A stretch of 10,610 nt of DNA from Bacillota bacterium (GTDB lineage: Bacteria; Bacillota; Clostridia; Oscillospirales; Oscillospiraceae), in NCBI GenBank assembly GCA_023395775.1, contig JAEWYA010000140.1, positions 1 to 10,610 on the forward strand, written 5' to 3'. The position numbers and the translations under genes are program-made. Below the pieces are notes generated by a model, which saw only the letters and a list, made by a program, of their open reading frames with translations, searched no databases and was not told the origin of the DNA. Position 1 is the first letter of the stretch, and every line of letters starts with the position of its first letter. Of the stretch, positions 1-6,806 are shown one piece after another.

Positions 1-99
1 CCGCAGGACCTCCTGCCGGACAGTCTTTCCAAGCAGCCCGCCTCCCGCCCGGTAACCGCAGGTGAGATGGCGGACGGACAAGGTCAGTTCATCGGTCAT
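1..99 (-). CDS. ABC transporter ATP-binding protein, N-terminal fragment (DppF/OppF/NikE-like)
   Basis: Only the first 33 codons are in the window; the gene continues past the left edge. It starts at an ATG on the minus strand (99-97), with an AAGGGG Shine-Dalgarno seven bases upstream. The visible protein begins MTDELTLSVRHLTCGYRAGG and continues with GLLGKTV. The GGLLGKTV stretch resembles the N-terminus of the second ATPase of peptide/nickel importers (a GGLLGRTV-type segment before the Walker A region). Position supports this: it is the last of five collinear genes, directly after the first ATPase. It would form the cytoplasmic ATPase heterodimer with its upstream neighbour. No Walker motif is in view, so the family call rests on context and this short N-terminal match. 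Confidence 0.8.
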   Translation of the reverse strand, partial: MTDELTLSVRHLTCGYRAGGGLLGKTVRQEVLR

Positions 100-120
100 A
101 ACACGGCCCCTTTCTCCCAA

Positions 121-170
121 ATTGCGCTCTTGGCGAATACAAGGCGCAATATTTCTGAAAAAATATTGCG
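121..170 (-). promoter_or_regulatory. Intercistronic hairpin(s) between the two ATPase genes
   Basis: The 79-base gap between the two ATPase genes holds a perfect 10-bp inverted repeat, CGCAATATTT (145-154) and AAATATTGCG (161-170), with a 6-base loop. A third element, ATTGCG at 121-126, can pair with CGCAAT at 145-150, which is part of the first stem. Two alternative mRNA structures are therefore possible just upstream of the ribosome site of the second ATPase gene. No U-tract follows on either strand, so this is not a normal intrinsic terminator. A role in mRNA processing, stability or translation of the distal gene is inference. Confidence 0.55.
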
Positions 171-178
171 AAATGCAA

Positions 179-964
179 TCAAAAATTTCCCCTTTTACGG
201 GTGGGAATGGCAGCAACCAGCTTTTTTGTGTAAGGATGCTGAGGGTTGGCGTAGACATTCTCCGTAGCTCCGGTCTCCACGATGACGCCGGTTTGCATCA
301 CCGCCACGCGGGAGCTGAGCTTGCGGACCACGTTCAGATTATGGGAGATGAACAGCATGGACATGCCGTATTCCCGGTTCAGCTTTTTCAAAAGCTCCAG
401 AATCTGGGCCTGAATCGTCACATCCAGCGCGGTGGTGGGCTCGTCCAGCAGCAGCAGCTTCGGGTGGGTCACCGCGGCGGCGGCGATCATGGCCCGCTGG
501 AGCATTCCCCCGGACAGCTCGTGGGGATACTTGTCGTAGAGCGTTTCCGGGTTCGGCAGCTCCACCGCCGTCATGGCGGCGAGGGCGCGGGCACGGCGCT
601 CCGCTTTCGTCAGGTCGGTGTGGAGGTACAGGCACTCCTCCACCTGCTTCCCCACTTTCATCAGCGGGTCCAGACTGGACTGGGGCTCCTGAAAAACCAC
701 GCCGATCTCCTGGCCTTGAATTTTTCGCAGGACAGAGCGGTCCGCGTGGAGCAAATCCGCGCCGTCCAGCAAAACGTCCCCGGAGTAATCGCACTGCTTC
801 CGGGGCAGAAGGCCTGCCACGGACATGGCGGTGACGGATTTCCCGGAGCCGGATTCCCCCACAAGGCCCAAAATCTCCCCGTCGGCAATGGAGAGGGAAA
901 CGCCGGCCACCGCCTCGCGGCTGCGGCTGTGGAATTTCACATGGAGGTCGCGAATCTCAAGCAT
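179..964 (-). CDS. Peptide/nickel-type ABC importer ATP-binding protein (DppD/OppD/NikD family)
   Basis: This cytoplasmic ATPase powers uptake through the two permeases encoded just upstream. All ABC motifs are present in the 261-residue protein: Walker A GESGSGKS (36-43), Q-loop FQEP (91-94), signature LSGGMLQR (150-157), Walker B LLLLDEP (170-176) and the switch histidine in FISHN (H208). It ends shortly after the NPQHPYTKKL segment typical of the family, so it lacks most of the C-terminal extension of long OppD/DppD proteins (about 320-340 residues) and is nearer NikD in size. A longer start at 982 is possible, but the ATG at 964 is preferred: it has a strong GGGGGAG site four bases upstream, and it overlaps the preceding stop (ATGCTTGA), which suggests translational coupling. 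The substrate cannot be read from this subunit. Confidence 0.93.
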   Translation of the reverse strand: MLEIRDLHVKFHSRSREAVAGVSLSIADGEILGLVGESGSGKSVTAMSVAGLLPRKQCDYSGDVLLDGADLLHADRSVLRKIQGQEIGVVFQEPQSSLDPLMKVGKQVEECLYLHTDLTKAERRARALAAMTAVELPNPETLYDKYPHELSGGMLQRAMIAAAAVTHPKLLLLDEPTTALDVTIQAQILELLKKLNREYGMSMLFISHNLNVVRKLSSRVAVMQTGVIVETGATENVYANPQHPYTKKLVAAIPTRKRGNF

Positions 965-1790
965 TTCGCTCCCCCTTTCCATCTTGAAGCCCCTCTCCGA
1001 TCAGGCCCACCCCGAAAATCAGCCCCACAAGCACCCCGCCGGAGCAGAGGGCGTACCACGGGGCGGAGGCCAGCATCCCCTGCGCCTCTGACAAAAGCGC
1101 GCCGAGAGAGGCGTCGGGCGGCTGACCGTAAAGGCCCAAAAAACTCATGGACGCCTCCGCCAGCACCGCGTTGTTGAAGCCGATGGTGACGGCGGGCAGA
1201 AGAACGTGGAGCGTGTTGGGCAGAATATGGACAAAGAGAATGCGGGCGGGCTTTGCCCCCATGAGCCGGGCGCTTTGAACAAAGTTCGCGTCCCGCAGGG
1301 AGCTGAACGCCGTCCGGGCGATGCGGGCGAAGCTGGGGATGAACACGATGCCCAGAACCAGCAAAACCTGATACTTCCCGGAGCCGAAAACAGTGACGCA
1401 CAACAGCGCCAAAAGGATGCTGGGAAAGGCGGTGATGGTGTCGTTGAACCGCATGAGCAGCTCGTCCACCGCGCCGCCGAAATAGCCGGTGAGAGCGCCG
1501 ATCAAGGTGCCGCACACCGCGCCGATGACCACCGTGCCCGCGGCTACCAGAGCCGTGACGCCGGCTCCCTTGAGAACGCGGCTGAAGATGTCCCGACCAA
1601 AGTTGTCCGTTCCAAAGAGGTGGGCGAAGGACGGCCCCATCAGCTTTTCGCTGCCGCTCATGGCGGCGGGGTCATAGGGCGTCCACACCGCGCCCAGAAG
1701 GATCAGAGCCAGCAAAACGCCGGTGATAATGCAGCCCGCCAGAAAACAACCGTTCCGATGGTCCCGGACGACTTTTTTGAGCGTTTTCAT
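957..1790 (-). CDS. Peptide/nickel-type ABC importer permease, second subunit (DppC/OppC/NikC family)
   Basis: A 277-residue inner-membrane permease. It has an N-terminal membrane segment (about 17-35), then the family hallmark FGTDNFGRDIFSRVL (59-73), a multi-span BPD_transp_1 domain, an EAA-type coupling loop around 172-192 (QSARLMGAKPARILFVHILPN, which contacts the ATPases) and FLGLYGQPPDASLGALL (217-233), a DppC/NikC signature. It forms the channel heterodimer with the permease upstream. The ATG overlaps the upstream stop by four bases (ATGA), and a GGAGG site lies upstream; its own stop overlaps the ATPase start. The length equals that of E. coli NikC as I remember it, but permeases alone do not define the substrate. 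Confidence 0.94.
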   Translation of the reverse strand: MKTLKKVVRDHRNGCFLAGCIITGVLLALILLGAVWTPYDPAAMSGSEKLMGPSFAHLFGTDNFGRDIFSRVLKGAGVTALVAAGTVVIGAVCGTLIGALTGYFGGAVDELLMRFNDTITAFPSILLALLCVTVFGSGKYQVLLVLGIVFIPSFARIARTAFSSLRDANFVQSARLMGAKPARILFVHILPNTLHVLLPAVTIGFNNAVLAEASMSFLGLYGQPPDASLGALLSEAQGMLASAPWYALCSGGVLVGLIFGVGLIGEGLQDGKGERNA

Positions 1791-2731
1791 GTCCGCGCAC
1801 CTCCAAGCCTTGGGTCAATGCACCGGTTCACAAGGTCCGCCACGGTGTTTGCCAGTACCACCCAAAGCGCCAGTACGACCACGATGGCCTGTACCGTGGG
1901 GTAATCCCGGCTTCCGATCGACGTCAGCAGCAGCCGCCCAAGTCCCGGCAGGCTGAATACCTGCTCCACCACGATGCTGGCCGCCACAATCTCGGCCATG
2001 GTCTGGGCCAGAAAGGTCACCACGGGCACCAGTGAGTTTTTCAGCACATGGCGGTACAAAACCCCAGGGCGGTCATTGCCCCGGGCGATAGCGGTGCGGA
2101 CATAGTCCTTGTCCATCTCCGTCAGCACGGTGCTGCGGAGCATCCGCACGGTTTGGGCGATGCGGGGTATGGCAATGGCGGCGGCGGGGAACAACAGATA
2201 CCAGAGGGAGCCGCCCACGTTTACTGCAAAGCCGGGATATGCGCCGTGGCGAAACCAGTGAAGTGAGATACTGAACAGCCATGTCAGCAGGATGCCGGTA
2301 AAGAAGGGGGGCAGAGCCATGACAAACTGATTGACCACCGTGTAAACCGCGCTCCGGACCCCGCCGCCGTACCGGACGGAGCGAAGCCCCAGCGGCAGGG
2401 CCAGCAGCACCGTCAGCGCGAAGGTCATCAGGCTCAGCGCCAGCGTCACCGGCAAACGGGCCGCCAGCAGGTCCGCAACCGGTCCGCCGGAGTAGGACTC
2501 GCCCAGGTCGCCGGTGACAAAGCCATAAAGCCAGCTGCCGTACTGGACGAGGAAGGGACGGTCCAGCCCCATCTCATGCCGCAGCTCCGCCACCTTTTCC
2601 GGCGTGGCCTCGGTGCCCAGCAGATCGGTGGCAGGGTCCCCCGCCACCAACTGAAACGCCGCGAAGGCCAGAAAGGAGACGGCGACCATGGTCAGCAGCA
2701 GCATCAAAAATTTTTTCACTGCGTATTTCAC
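1787..2731 (-). CDS. Peptide/nickel-type ABC importer permease, first subunit (DppB/OppB/NikB family)
   Basis: A 314-residue inner-membrane permease. The N-terminal membrane helix (about 8-29) leads into the GDPA motif (31-34) and the periplasm-side segment RHEMGLDRPFLVQY (51-64), both typical of DppB/NikB. The remaining spans include an EAA-type loop (about 212-231) and VEQVFSLPGLGRLL (255-268), a strong family signature. The start is GTG, fixed by an AGGAGG site eight bases upstream. The gene follows the binding protein after a 47-base gap and overlaps the next permease by four bases. In the EAA loop the usual AKG is ARGND, a normal variant. Confidence 0.94.
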   Translation of the reverse strand: MKYAVKKFLMLLLTMVAVSFLAFAAFQLVAGDPATDLLGTEATPEKVAELRHEMGLDRPFLVQYGSWLYGFVTGDLGESYSGGPVADLLAARLPVTLALSLMTFALTVLLALPLGLRSVRYGGGVRSAVYTVVNQFVMALPPFFTGILLTWLFSISLHWFRHGAYPGFAVNVGGSLWYLLFPAAAIAIPRIAQTVRMLRSTVLTEMDKDYVRTAIARGNDRPGVLYRHVLKNSLVPVVTFLAQTMAEIVAASIVVEQVFSLPGLGRLLLTSIGSRDYPTVQAIVVVLALWVVLANTVADLVNRCIDPRLGGART

Positions 2732-2778
2732 GGCCGTCGCCTCCTTTCTATTTATAGGCGTATGGAATTTTAGCCGGT

Positions 2779-4338
2779 TTATCCGGCCTTCACGCCGGAC
2801 AGGTCCATCACGTAAATGGGATAGAACTGATAGCCGGTAAGGCCGCTGCGGATGGCCACCAGGTCGCCCAGGTCCTGGAGATATACGTTGGCGGCGTTCT
2901 CCGTCAGATTTTTCTCCATCTGCTTGTAGAGGTCCACCTGCGCCGTATCGTCACCGGCGGCGGCGCCCAGCTGGGTCTTCTGGAACAGGGCGTCGTAGTC
3001 CGCGTTGTTGTAGTTGATGAAGTTTTTGCCGTAGGTGGAGGTAAACCGCTCCAGCATGGCCCGGGCAGTCATGCTGCTGGCGTCCACGCCCACCACCGTG
3101 GACTGATAATCCCGGTCGGTATAAACCCGACTGACCCAAGTGTTCCAGTCCACCAGTTCAATTTTCGCATTGACGCCGACGGCCTTCAGCTGTTCCACCA
3201 GCACCTGAGCGGTGTCAACGTGGGGCTGGTAGTTGGAGGGGACGGTGATGGTCAGGTCAAAGCCGTTGGGATATCCGGCCTCCGCCAGAAGGGATTTGGC
3301 CTTTTCGACATCCTGGGCATAGTAGTTGGTCAGGGAGTCGTCAAAATACTTGGCGAAGGCGGGATACATGCTGGAGCCCAAGGCGGCGCCGGTGCCGTCG
3401 GTGGCGAGATCAATGACCTGCTGCTTATCCACGGCATAGCACAGGGCCTGCCGCACCCGCACGTCGTCCAAAGGCTTCACCGCATTGTTCAGGTACAGCG
3501 CCTGCACCAGATTCATCGTGCCGTCCAGAATCTGAAAGCCGTCTTTCAGCTGCGCCGTCTGCGTGGCGGTGAGATGAGCGCACAGGTCGACGGCCCCGCT
3601 CTGAAGGGCCAGAATCATCGCGTCTCCGCTTTCAAAAATCTTGAAGGTCACGGTTTTCAGCTCCGGCTTTTCACCCCAGTAGTCGTCAAACCGCTCCAGA
3701 ACAATGGAATCCCCATTCGTACGGGAGACGAATTTGAAGGGGCCGGTGCCAATGGGAGCCGTTGCCTGCTGGTCGTAATCTGCGGGAAGAATGGCGGCGG
3801 TGAGAGACGCCAAAAATTCGCTGTCCGGCGCTTTCAGGGTAATGACCACCGTTTTCTCGTCGGTTGCCTTCACCGACTGAATATTAGAAAACGCCTCCAC
3901 CAAGGGGGTTTTCCCCTCACTGGTGTCGGCGCAGCGTTCGATGGACCAGACCACATCGTCCGCTGTCACCGCCGCGCCGTTATGGAACTTCACACCGTCT
4001 CGCAAAGTGAAGGTGTAAACCGTTCCGTCAGCGGATACCTCGTGGTGGCTGGCGACCGCGTCGATCAGATCTCCGTCAGGAGTGGGCTTTACCAGCCCCT
4101 CAAATACGTTGAACATGACTTCTCTGGTCCCTGCCGATACCGTAAGGTGTGGGTCAAGGCTTTCGTCTAAATCCTGTGCGATGCCCACGGTGATGGAATC
4201 TGCCGTGGACCCCGGGCTCGCGCTGCCCGCGCTGCTCTGCGCTCCCGACGTACTGCTCTCCCCGCTGCCGCCTCCGCAACCGGAGAGTGCGGCGCACAGA
4301 AGTGTCGCCAGAAGCCCTGCCAAAATACGTTTTTTCAT
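2779..4338 (-). CDS. Extracellular solute-binding lipoprotein, family 5 (peptide/nickel type)
   Basis: The 519-residue ligand-capturing subunit of the importer. A lipoprotein signal peptide (KKR, hydrophobic core, lipobox L18-S-G-C21) means it is anchored to the outer face of the membrane, followed by a Gly/Ser-rich linker (about 22-46). The SBP_bac_5 signature lies at about 104-130 (DGTVYTFTLRDGVKFHNG, then TADDV). Later family features include IGTGPFKFV, VRQALCYAVDK and AKSLLAEAGYPNGF. The ATG has an AAGGAG site five bases upstream. It is first in the operon, as usual. Family 5 proteins bind peptides, nickel-chelates, opines and other solutes. I cannot assign the ligand: the lengths across the operon fit NikABCDE, but no diagnostic metal site was identified. 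Confidence 0.93.
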   Translation of the reverse strand: MKKRILAGLLATLLCAALSGCGGGSGESSTSGAQSSAGSASPGSTADSITVGIAQDLDESLDPHLTVSAGTREVMFNVFEGLVKPTPDGDLIDAVASHHEVSADGTVYTFTLRDGVKFHNGAAVTADDVVWSIERCADTSEGKTPLVEAFSNIQSVKATDEKTVVITLKAPDSEFLASLTAAILPADYDQQATAPIGTGPFKFVSRTNGDSIVLERFDDYWGEKPELKTVTFKIFESGDAMILALQSGAVDLCAHLTATQTAQLKDGFQILDGTMNLVQALYLNNAVKPLDDVRVRQALCYAVDKQQVIDLATDGTGAALGSSMYPAFAKYFDDSLTNYYAQDVEKAKSLLAEAGYPNGFDLTITVPSNYQPHVDTAQVLVEQLKAVGVNAKIELVDWNTWVSRVYTDRDYQSTVVGVDASSMTARAMLERFTSTYGKNFINYNNADYDALFQKTQLGAAAGDDTAQVDLYKQMEKNLTENAANVYLQDLGDLVAIRSGLTGYQFYPIYVMDLSGVKAG

Positions 4339-4395
4339 GCTTTCTCCTTCCCCTGGCCGCCCAATGGGTCGACCGGGTTGAAAAATTTTTGGCTC

Positions 4396-4440
4396 CTATT
4401 CAGTTTTTGTCCCAAAAAAGGGGCCCTGCGGGTTTGTCAT
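4396..4440 (-). other. Possible 14-codon upstream ORF in the ABC operon leader
   Basis: An ATG at 4440-4438 opens a short frame, MTNPQGPFFGTKTE, ending in TAG. A GGGAG sequence lies about ten bases upstream. The frame runs across the 3' arm and U-tract of the leader hairpin, so ribosomes on it would affect that hairpin. A short ORF like this can occur by chance. I do not recognise the peptide, and it has no run of one amino acid of the kind seen in classic attenuators. Confidence 0.2.
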
Positions 4441-4463
4441 AAAAATAACGCTCCCGCAAGGCC
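4414..4463 (-). terminator. Terminator-like hairpin between the AI-2E gene and the ABC operon
   Basis: On the minus strand GGCCTTGCGGG (4463-4453) pairs with CCCGCAGGGCC (4432-4422), an 11-bp stem with one G-U pair. The loop is 20 bases, and CC then TTTTTT (to 4414) follows. It lies about 40 bases after the AI-2E stop and can end that transcript. It also overlaps the predicted start of the ABC operon transcript, so it may act there as a leader attenuator. The large loop lowers confidence. Confidence 0.55.
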
Positions 4464-4465
4464 GT

Positions 4466-4494
4466 ATTGTACACGATATTTCCGCTGATTGCAA
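4466..4494 (-). promoter_or_regulatory. Sigma-A-type promoter for the ABC importer operon
   Basis: On the minus strand TTGCAA (4494-4489) and TACAAT (4471-4466) are separated by exactly 17 bases, close to the TTGACA/TATAAT consensus. Transcription would start near 4459, giving a leader of about 120 bases before the binding-protein gene. The promoter sits just past the stop of the upstream AI-2E gene. Confidence 0.65.
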
Positions 4495-4501
4495 GGAAAT
4501 T

Positions 4502-5737
4502 TTACAGTTTCCCGGAATCTTTCGGCGTCTTTTCCTCTGGCTTCGGCGTTTTGCCCTGATAGGCGGAGACCGATGTGGGCATACCCCGCTTTTTCAACCG
4601 ACAGTTTATACAAAAGTCCACAAAGGTATTGAAGCATGCGAACACCGGTACGGCAAAAAACATTCCCGGCACGCCGAAGAAGCTGCCGCCCACCAAAATC
4701 GCGATAATGACCCAGAGGCTGGAAAGTCCCGTCCGGTCCCCCAGAATCTTGGGGCCGATGATGTTGCCGTCCACCTGCTGAAGGGCCAAAATGAAAATGA
4801 GAAAGTACAGCGCCTTGATGGGAGAGTCTAGCAGGATCAGGAACAGACTGGGGATAGCGCCCAGGAACGGACCGAAGAAAGGAATAATATTGGTGACGCC
4901 CACAATGACGGACACCAGCGGCGCATAGGGGAAGTTGAAGATGCTGGAAAAAACAAAACAGAGAATCCCGATGATGAGGGAGTCCAGCAGCTTTCCCCGG
5001 ACAAATCCGCTGAAGATGCGGTCCGCCGTTCCCACGGCCCGAAAAATCCAAGTTGCCTGGAAGGGACGGAACAATCCGCATACCAGCTTGCGGCAGTGAG
5101 CCGCGCAGCGCTCCTTAGTGGCCAGCAGATAAACGGAGACGATAATGCCGATCAGCAGGTTTTTTAAAAAGCCCAGCGCCGACACGACGCCGCCGCCCAC
5201 GGCGGACATCAGCTGCTGCGCCTGAGGCAGGACCTGATTGGTAATCAGGCTGGACAGATCCTCATAATAGGCGCTCAACTGATCCATTACCCAGCCTTCA
5301 AGAGACGGATTCTGTTCCAGAAGTCCGGTGATCCAGGTGTTGATCGTATTGTAATAGGTCTCCATGTTGCTGAACAGACGCAGGATACTTTTGTACACCT
5401 GCGGCAGTAAAAAGCTCAGCAGCAGATAGGCAAAGCCGGCAATGACGATCCACGTCAGCACCAGACTCGCCGCCCGGACTCCGGGGGAGCGAAAGCGTCC
5501 GCCGCCCTTGGCGGCAGCCATCTGATTGGGAGAAATAAGCTGGTCAAAAAAATCCACCATGGGGGCCAGCAGATAGGCGATCATGGCTCCGTAGATAATT
5601 GGTTCCAAAGCCGCAAACAGCTGGGAGACCAGTACCACCGCGGCCCGCTGACCGAAGAGCACATCGTAAAACAGAAGGATCGCCGCCGCGGTCAAAAACA
5701 CGGTGACGCCCACCTTCCAGTATCTGCTCTGCCGCAC
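4502..5737 (-). CDS. AI-2E family transporter (PerM/YdbI-like membrane protein)
   Basis: A polytopic membrane protein of 411 residues. Hydrophobic segments lie at about 9-25, 34-60, 90-112, 188-206, 251-268, 272-301, 306-320 and 340-377, and an amphipathic extracytoplasmic region spans about 115-185. Family hallmarks are GVTNIIPFFGPFLGAIPS (280-297), VDGNIIGPKILGDRTG (322-337) and GGSFFGVPGMFFAVPV (350-365). The family is named after autoinducer-2 export, but members also act as ion antiporters or have unknown roles, so no substrate is assigned. An in-frame ATG at 5845 lies upstream of the predicted promoter. I chose the GTG at 5737, which has AAGGAGG eight bases upstream and starts MRQSRYWKVG, a short basic lead into the first helix. 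The C-terminal tail (about 380-411) is charged and Lys/Pro-rich. Confidence 0.9.
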   Translation of the reverse strand: MRQSRYWKVGVTVFLTAAAILLFYDVLFGQRAAVVLVSQLFAALEPIIYGAMIAYLLAPMVDFFDQLISPNQMAAAKGGGRFRSPGVRAASLVLTWIVIAGFAYLLLSFLLPQVYKSILRLFSNMETYYNTINTWITGLLEQNPSLEGWVMDQLSAYYEDLSSLITNQVLPQAQQLMSAVGGGVVSALGFLKNLLIGIIVSVYLLATKERCAAHCRKLVCGLFRPFQATWIFRAVGTADRIFSGFVRGKLLDSLIIGILCFVFSSIFNFPYAPLVSVIVGVTNIIPFFGPFLGAIPSLFLILLDSPIKALYFLIFILALQQVDGNIIGPKILGDRTGLSSLWVIIAILVGGSFFGVPGMFFAVPVFACFNTFVDFCINCRLKKRGMPTSVSAYQGKTPKPEEKTPKDSGKL

Positions 5738-5745
5738 GCGCCTCG

Positions 5746-5752
5746 CCTCCTT
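5746..5752 (-). promoter_or_regulatory. Ribosome binding site fixing the GTG start of the AI-2E gene
   Basis: AAGGAGG on the minus strand, eight bases before the GTG at 5737. No comparable site precedes the more distal in-frame ATG at 5845, so this site decides the start. Confidence 0.8.
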
Positions 5753-5759
5753 CAATTTT

Positions 5760-5774
5760 CCGCGTATTACGCGG
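5760..5774. repeat. Perfect palindrome in the AI-2E leader
   Basis: CCGCGTATTACGCGG is a perfect inverted repeat with 7-base arms around one central base. It lies between the predicted -10 box and the ribosome site of the AI-2E gene, just downstream of the expected transcription start. It could be an operator for a dimeric repressor or a small 5' mRNA hairpin. The sequence does not say which. Confidence 0.5.
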
Positions 5775-5785
5775 CACTTTCTGAT

Positions 5786-5815
5786 ATTGTAACACGGAGG
5801 GAAAGAGAATTGCAA
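5786..5815 (-). promoter_or_regulatory. Sigma-A-type promoter for the AI-2E gene
   Basis: On the minus strand TTGCAA (5815-5810) and TACAAT (5791-5786) are 18 bases apart. Transcription would begin near 5779, giving a leader of about 40 bases to the GTG start. The -35 box is self-complementary and is also the -35 of the divergent promoter. Confidence 0.6.
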
Positions 5816-5838
5816 TACCGCGCCGGACGTGTTATACT
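5810..5838 (+). promoter_or_regulatory. Sigma-A-type promoter for the lipid kinase-Nudix operon
   Basis: On the plus strand TTGCAA (5810-5815) and TATACT (5833-5838) are 17 bases apart. Transcription would start near 5845, leaving a leader of about 70 bases before the lipid kinase. It shares its -35 hexamer with the divergent AI-2E promoter. Confidence 0.6.
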
Positions 5839-5915
5839 GTTCCACACGGCTGAAATACGGTCGATTTTAAACAATTTACAGGTTCTTTACGGCAGTATGA
5901 GCAGGAGGCTCCGCG

Positions 5916-6806
5916 ATGAAAGATAAAAAAATGCTTCTGATTGTGAATCCGCGCTCGGGAAAGACCCAGTCCAGAGGGCCGCTGTTTGACGCGCTGGGCG
6001 TCTTCTCAGATGCGGGATACCTGGTGAAGCTTCATAATACTGCCGGTCCCGGAGACGCCACGGAAACTGCCGCGGCTGAGGGGGCAAAATATGACACGGT
6101 CGTCTGCGTGGGCGGGGACGGCACACTGAACGAGACCATTTCCGGGCTGATGCGGTTGGAAAAGCCGCCGGTACTGGGCTATCTGCCCCATGGCAGCACC
6201 AATGACTTTGCCGCCTGTCTTCACATCTCCGCCAACCCCGCCCGGGCGGCTCAGACCGCCATGGCCGGCGAGACGCAAAAGCTGGACATCGGAAGGTGGA
6301 ACCAGCGGTATTTTGTGTACGTGGCCTCCTTCGGGGCCTTTGTGCGCAGCTCCTATGCCGCGTCCCAGGCCGCAAAAAACGCGCTGGGGCACTTTGCCTA
6401 TATTCTGGAGGGCATGAAGGACCTGAATACCCTGCGTCCCTATCGAATCCGGATGACCGCCGACGGAGAGACGCTGGACGGGGAGTATCTGTTCGGTGCG
6501 GTCTGCAACTCCACCTCCATCGGCGGACTGATGAAGCTGGACCCGGAACGGGTGGTTCTGGACGACGGGAAATTTGAAATGTTGCTGATCCCCAGCCCAA
6601 AGACGGCTATCGATCTGAACAACCTCATCCTCGCACTGCTGAATCAGCAGTATGATCAGGGCGGGCTGGTGTTTCGCCATGTGTCCTCCGTCCATGTGGA
6701 AACGGAGGAGGAGCTGCCCTGGTCCCTTGATGGGGAGTATGCCCCCGCGGTGCCGTCGGTAGACATTGAAAATCAGCGGCAGGCCCTTTCCTTTTTGCTG
6801 GGATGA
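5916..6806 (+). CDS. Diacylglycerol kinase-family lipid kinase (DgkB/YegS-like)
   Basis: A 296-residue soluble or peripheral kinase predicted to phosphorylate a membrane lipid such as diacylglycerol with ATP, recycling it to phosphatidate. The DAGK catalytic domain is clear: NPRSGK (11-16), VCVGGDGTLNE (63-73, the nucleotide-binding GGDGT loop) and LGYLPHGSTNDFA (87-99), where most relatives have GT in place of GS. The C-terminal lipid-kinase beta domain ends with the usual SLDGEYAP segment before the final strands, so the protein is complete. AGGAGG lies seven bases before the ATG. It overlaps the next gene by four bases. Preference for diacylglycerol over another lipid (sphingoid base, undecaprenol) cannot be decided from the sequence. 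Confidence 0.92.
   Translation: MKDKKMLLIVNPRSGKTQSRGPLFDALGVFSDAGYLVKLHNTAGPGDATETAAAEGAKYDTVVCVGGDGTLNETISGLMRLEKPPVLGYLPHGSTNDFAACLHISANPARAAQTAMAGETQKLDIGRWNQRYFVYVASFGAFVRSSYAASQAAKNALGHFAYILEGMKDLNTLRPYRIRMTADGETLDGEYLFGAVCNSTSIGGLMKLDPERVVLDDGKFEMLLIPSPKTAIDLNNLILALLNQQYDQGGLVFRHVSSVHVETEEELPWSLDGEYAPAVPSVDIENQRQALSFLLG

Noticed and set aside
62..1177. A 371-codon plus-strand open frame opposite the ATPase and permease genes
   Set aside because: Antisense shadow; low-complexity His/Gly/Gln/Arg-rich translation, while the minus strand encodes complete ABC motifs.
4339..4459. Metal-sensing riboswitch in the ABC operon leader
   Set aside because: The leader is about 120 bases, but apart from the terminator-like hairpin I see no conserved multi-stem architecture, including that expected of the NiCo class.
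5738..5845. N-terminal extension of the AI-2E protein from the ATG at 5845
   Set aside because: The extension would lie upstream of the predicted promoter and lacks a good ribosome site, while the GTG at 5737 has AAGGAGG at ideal spacing.
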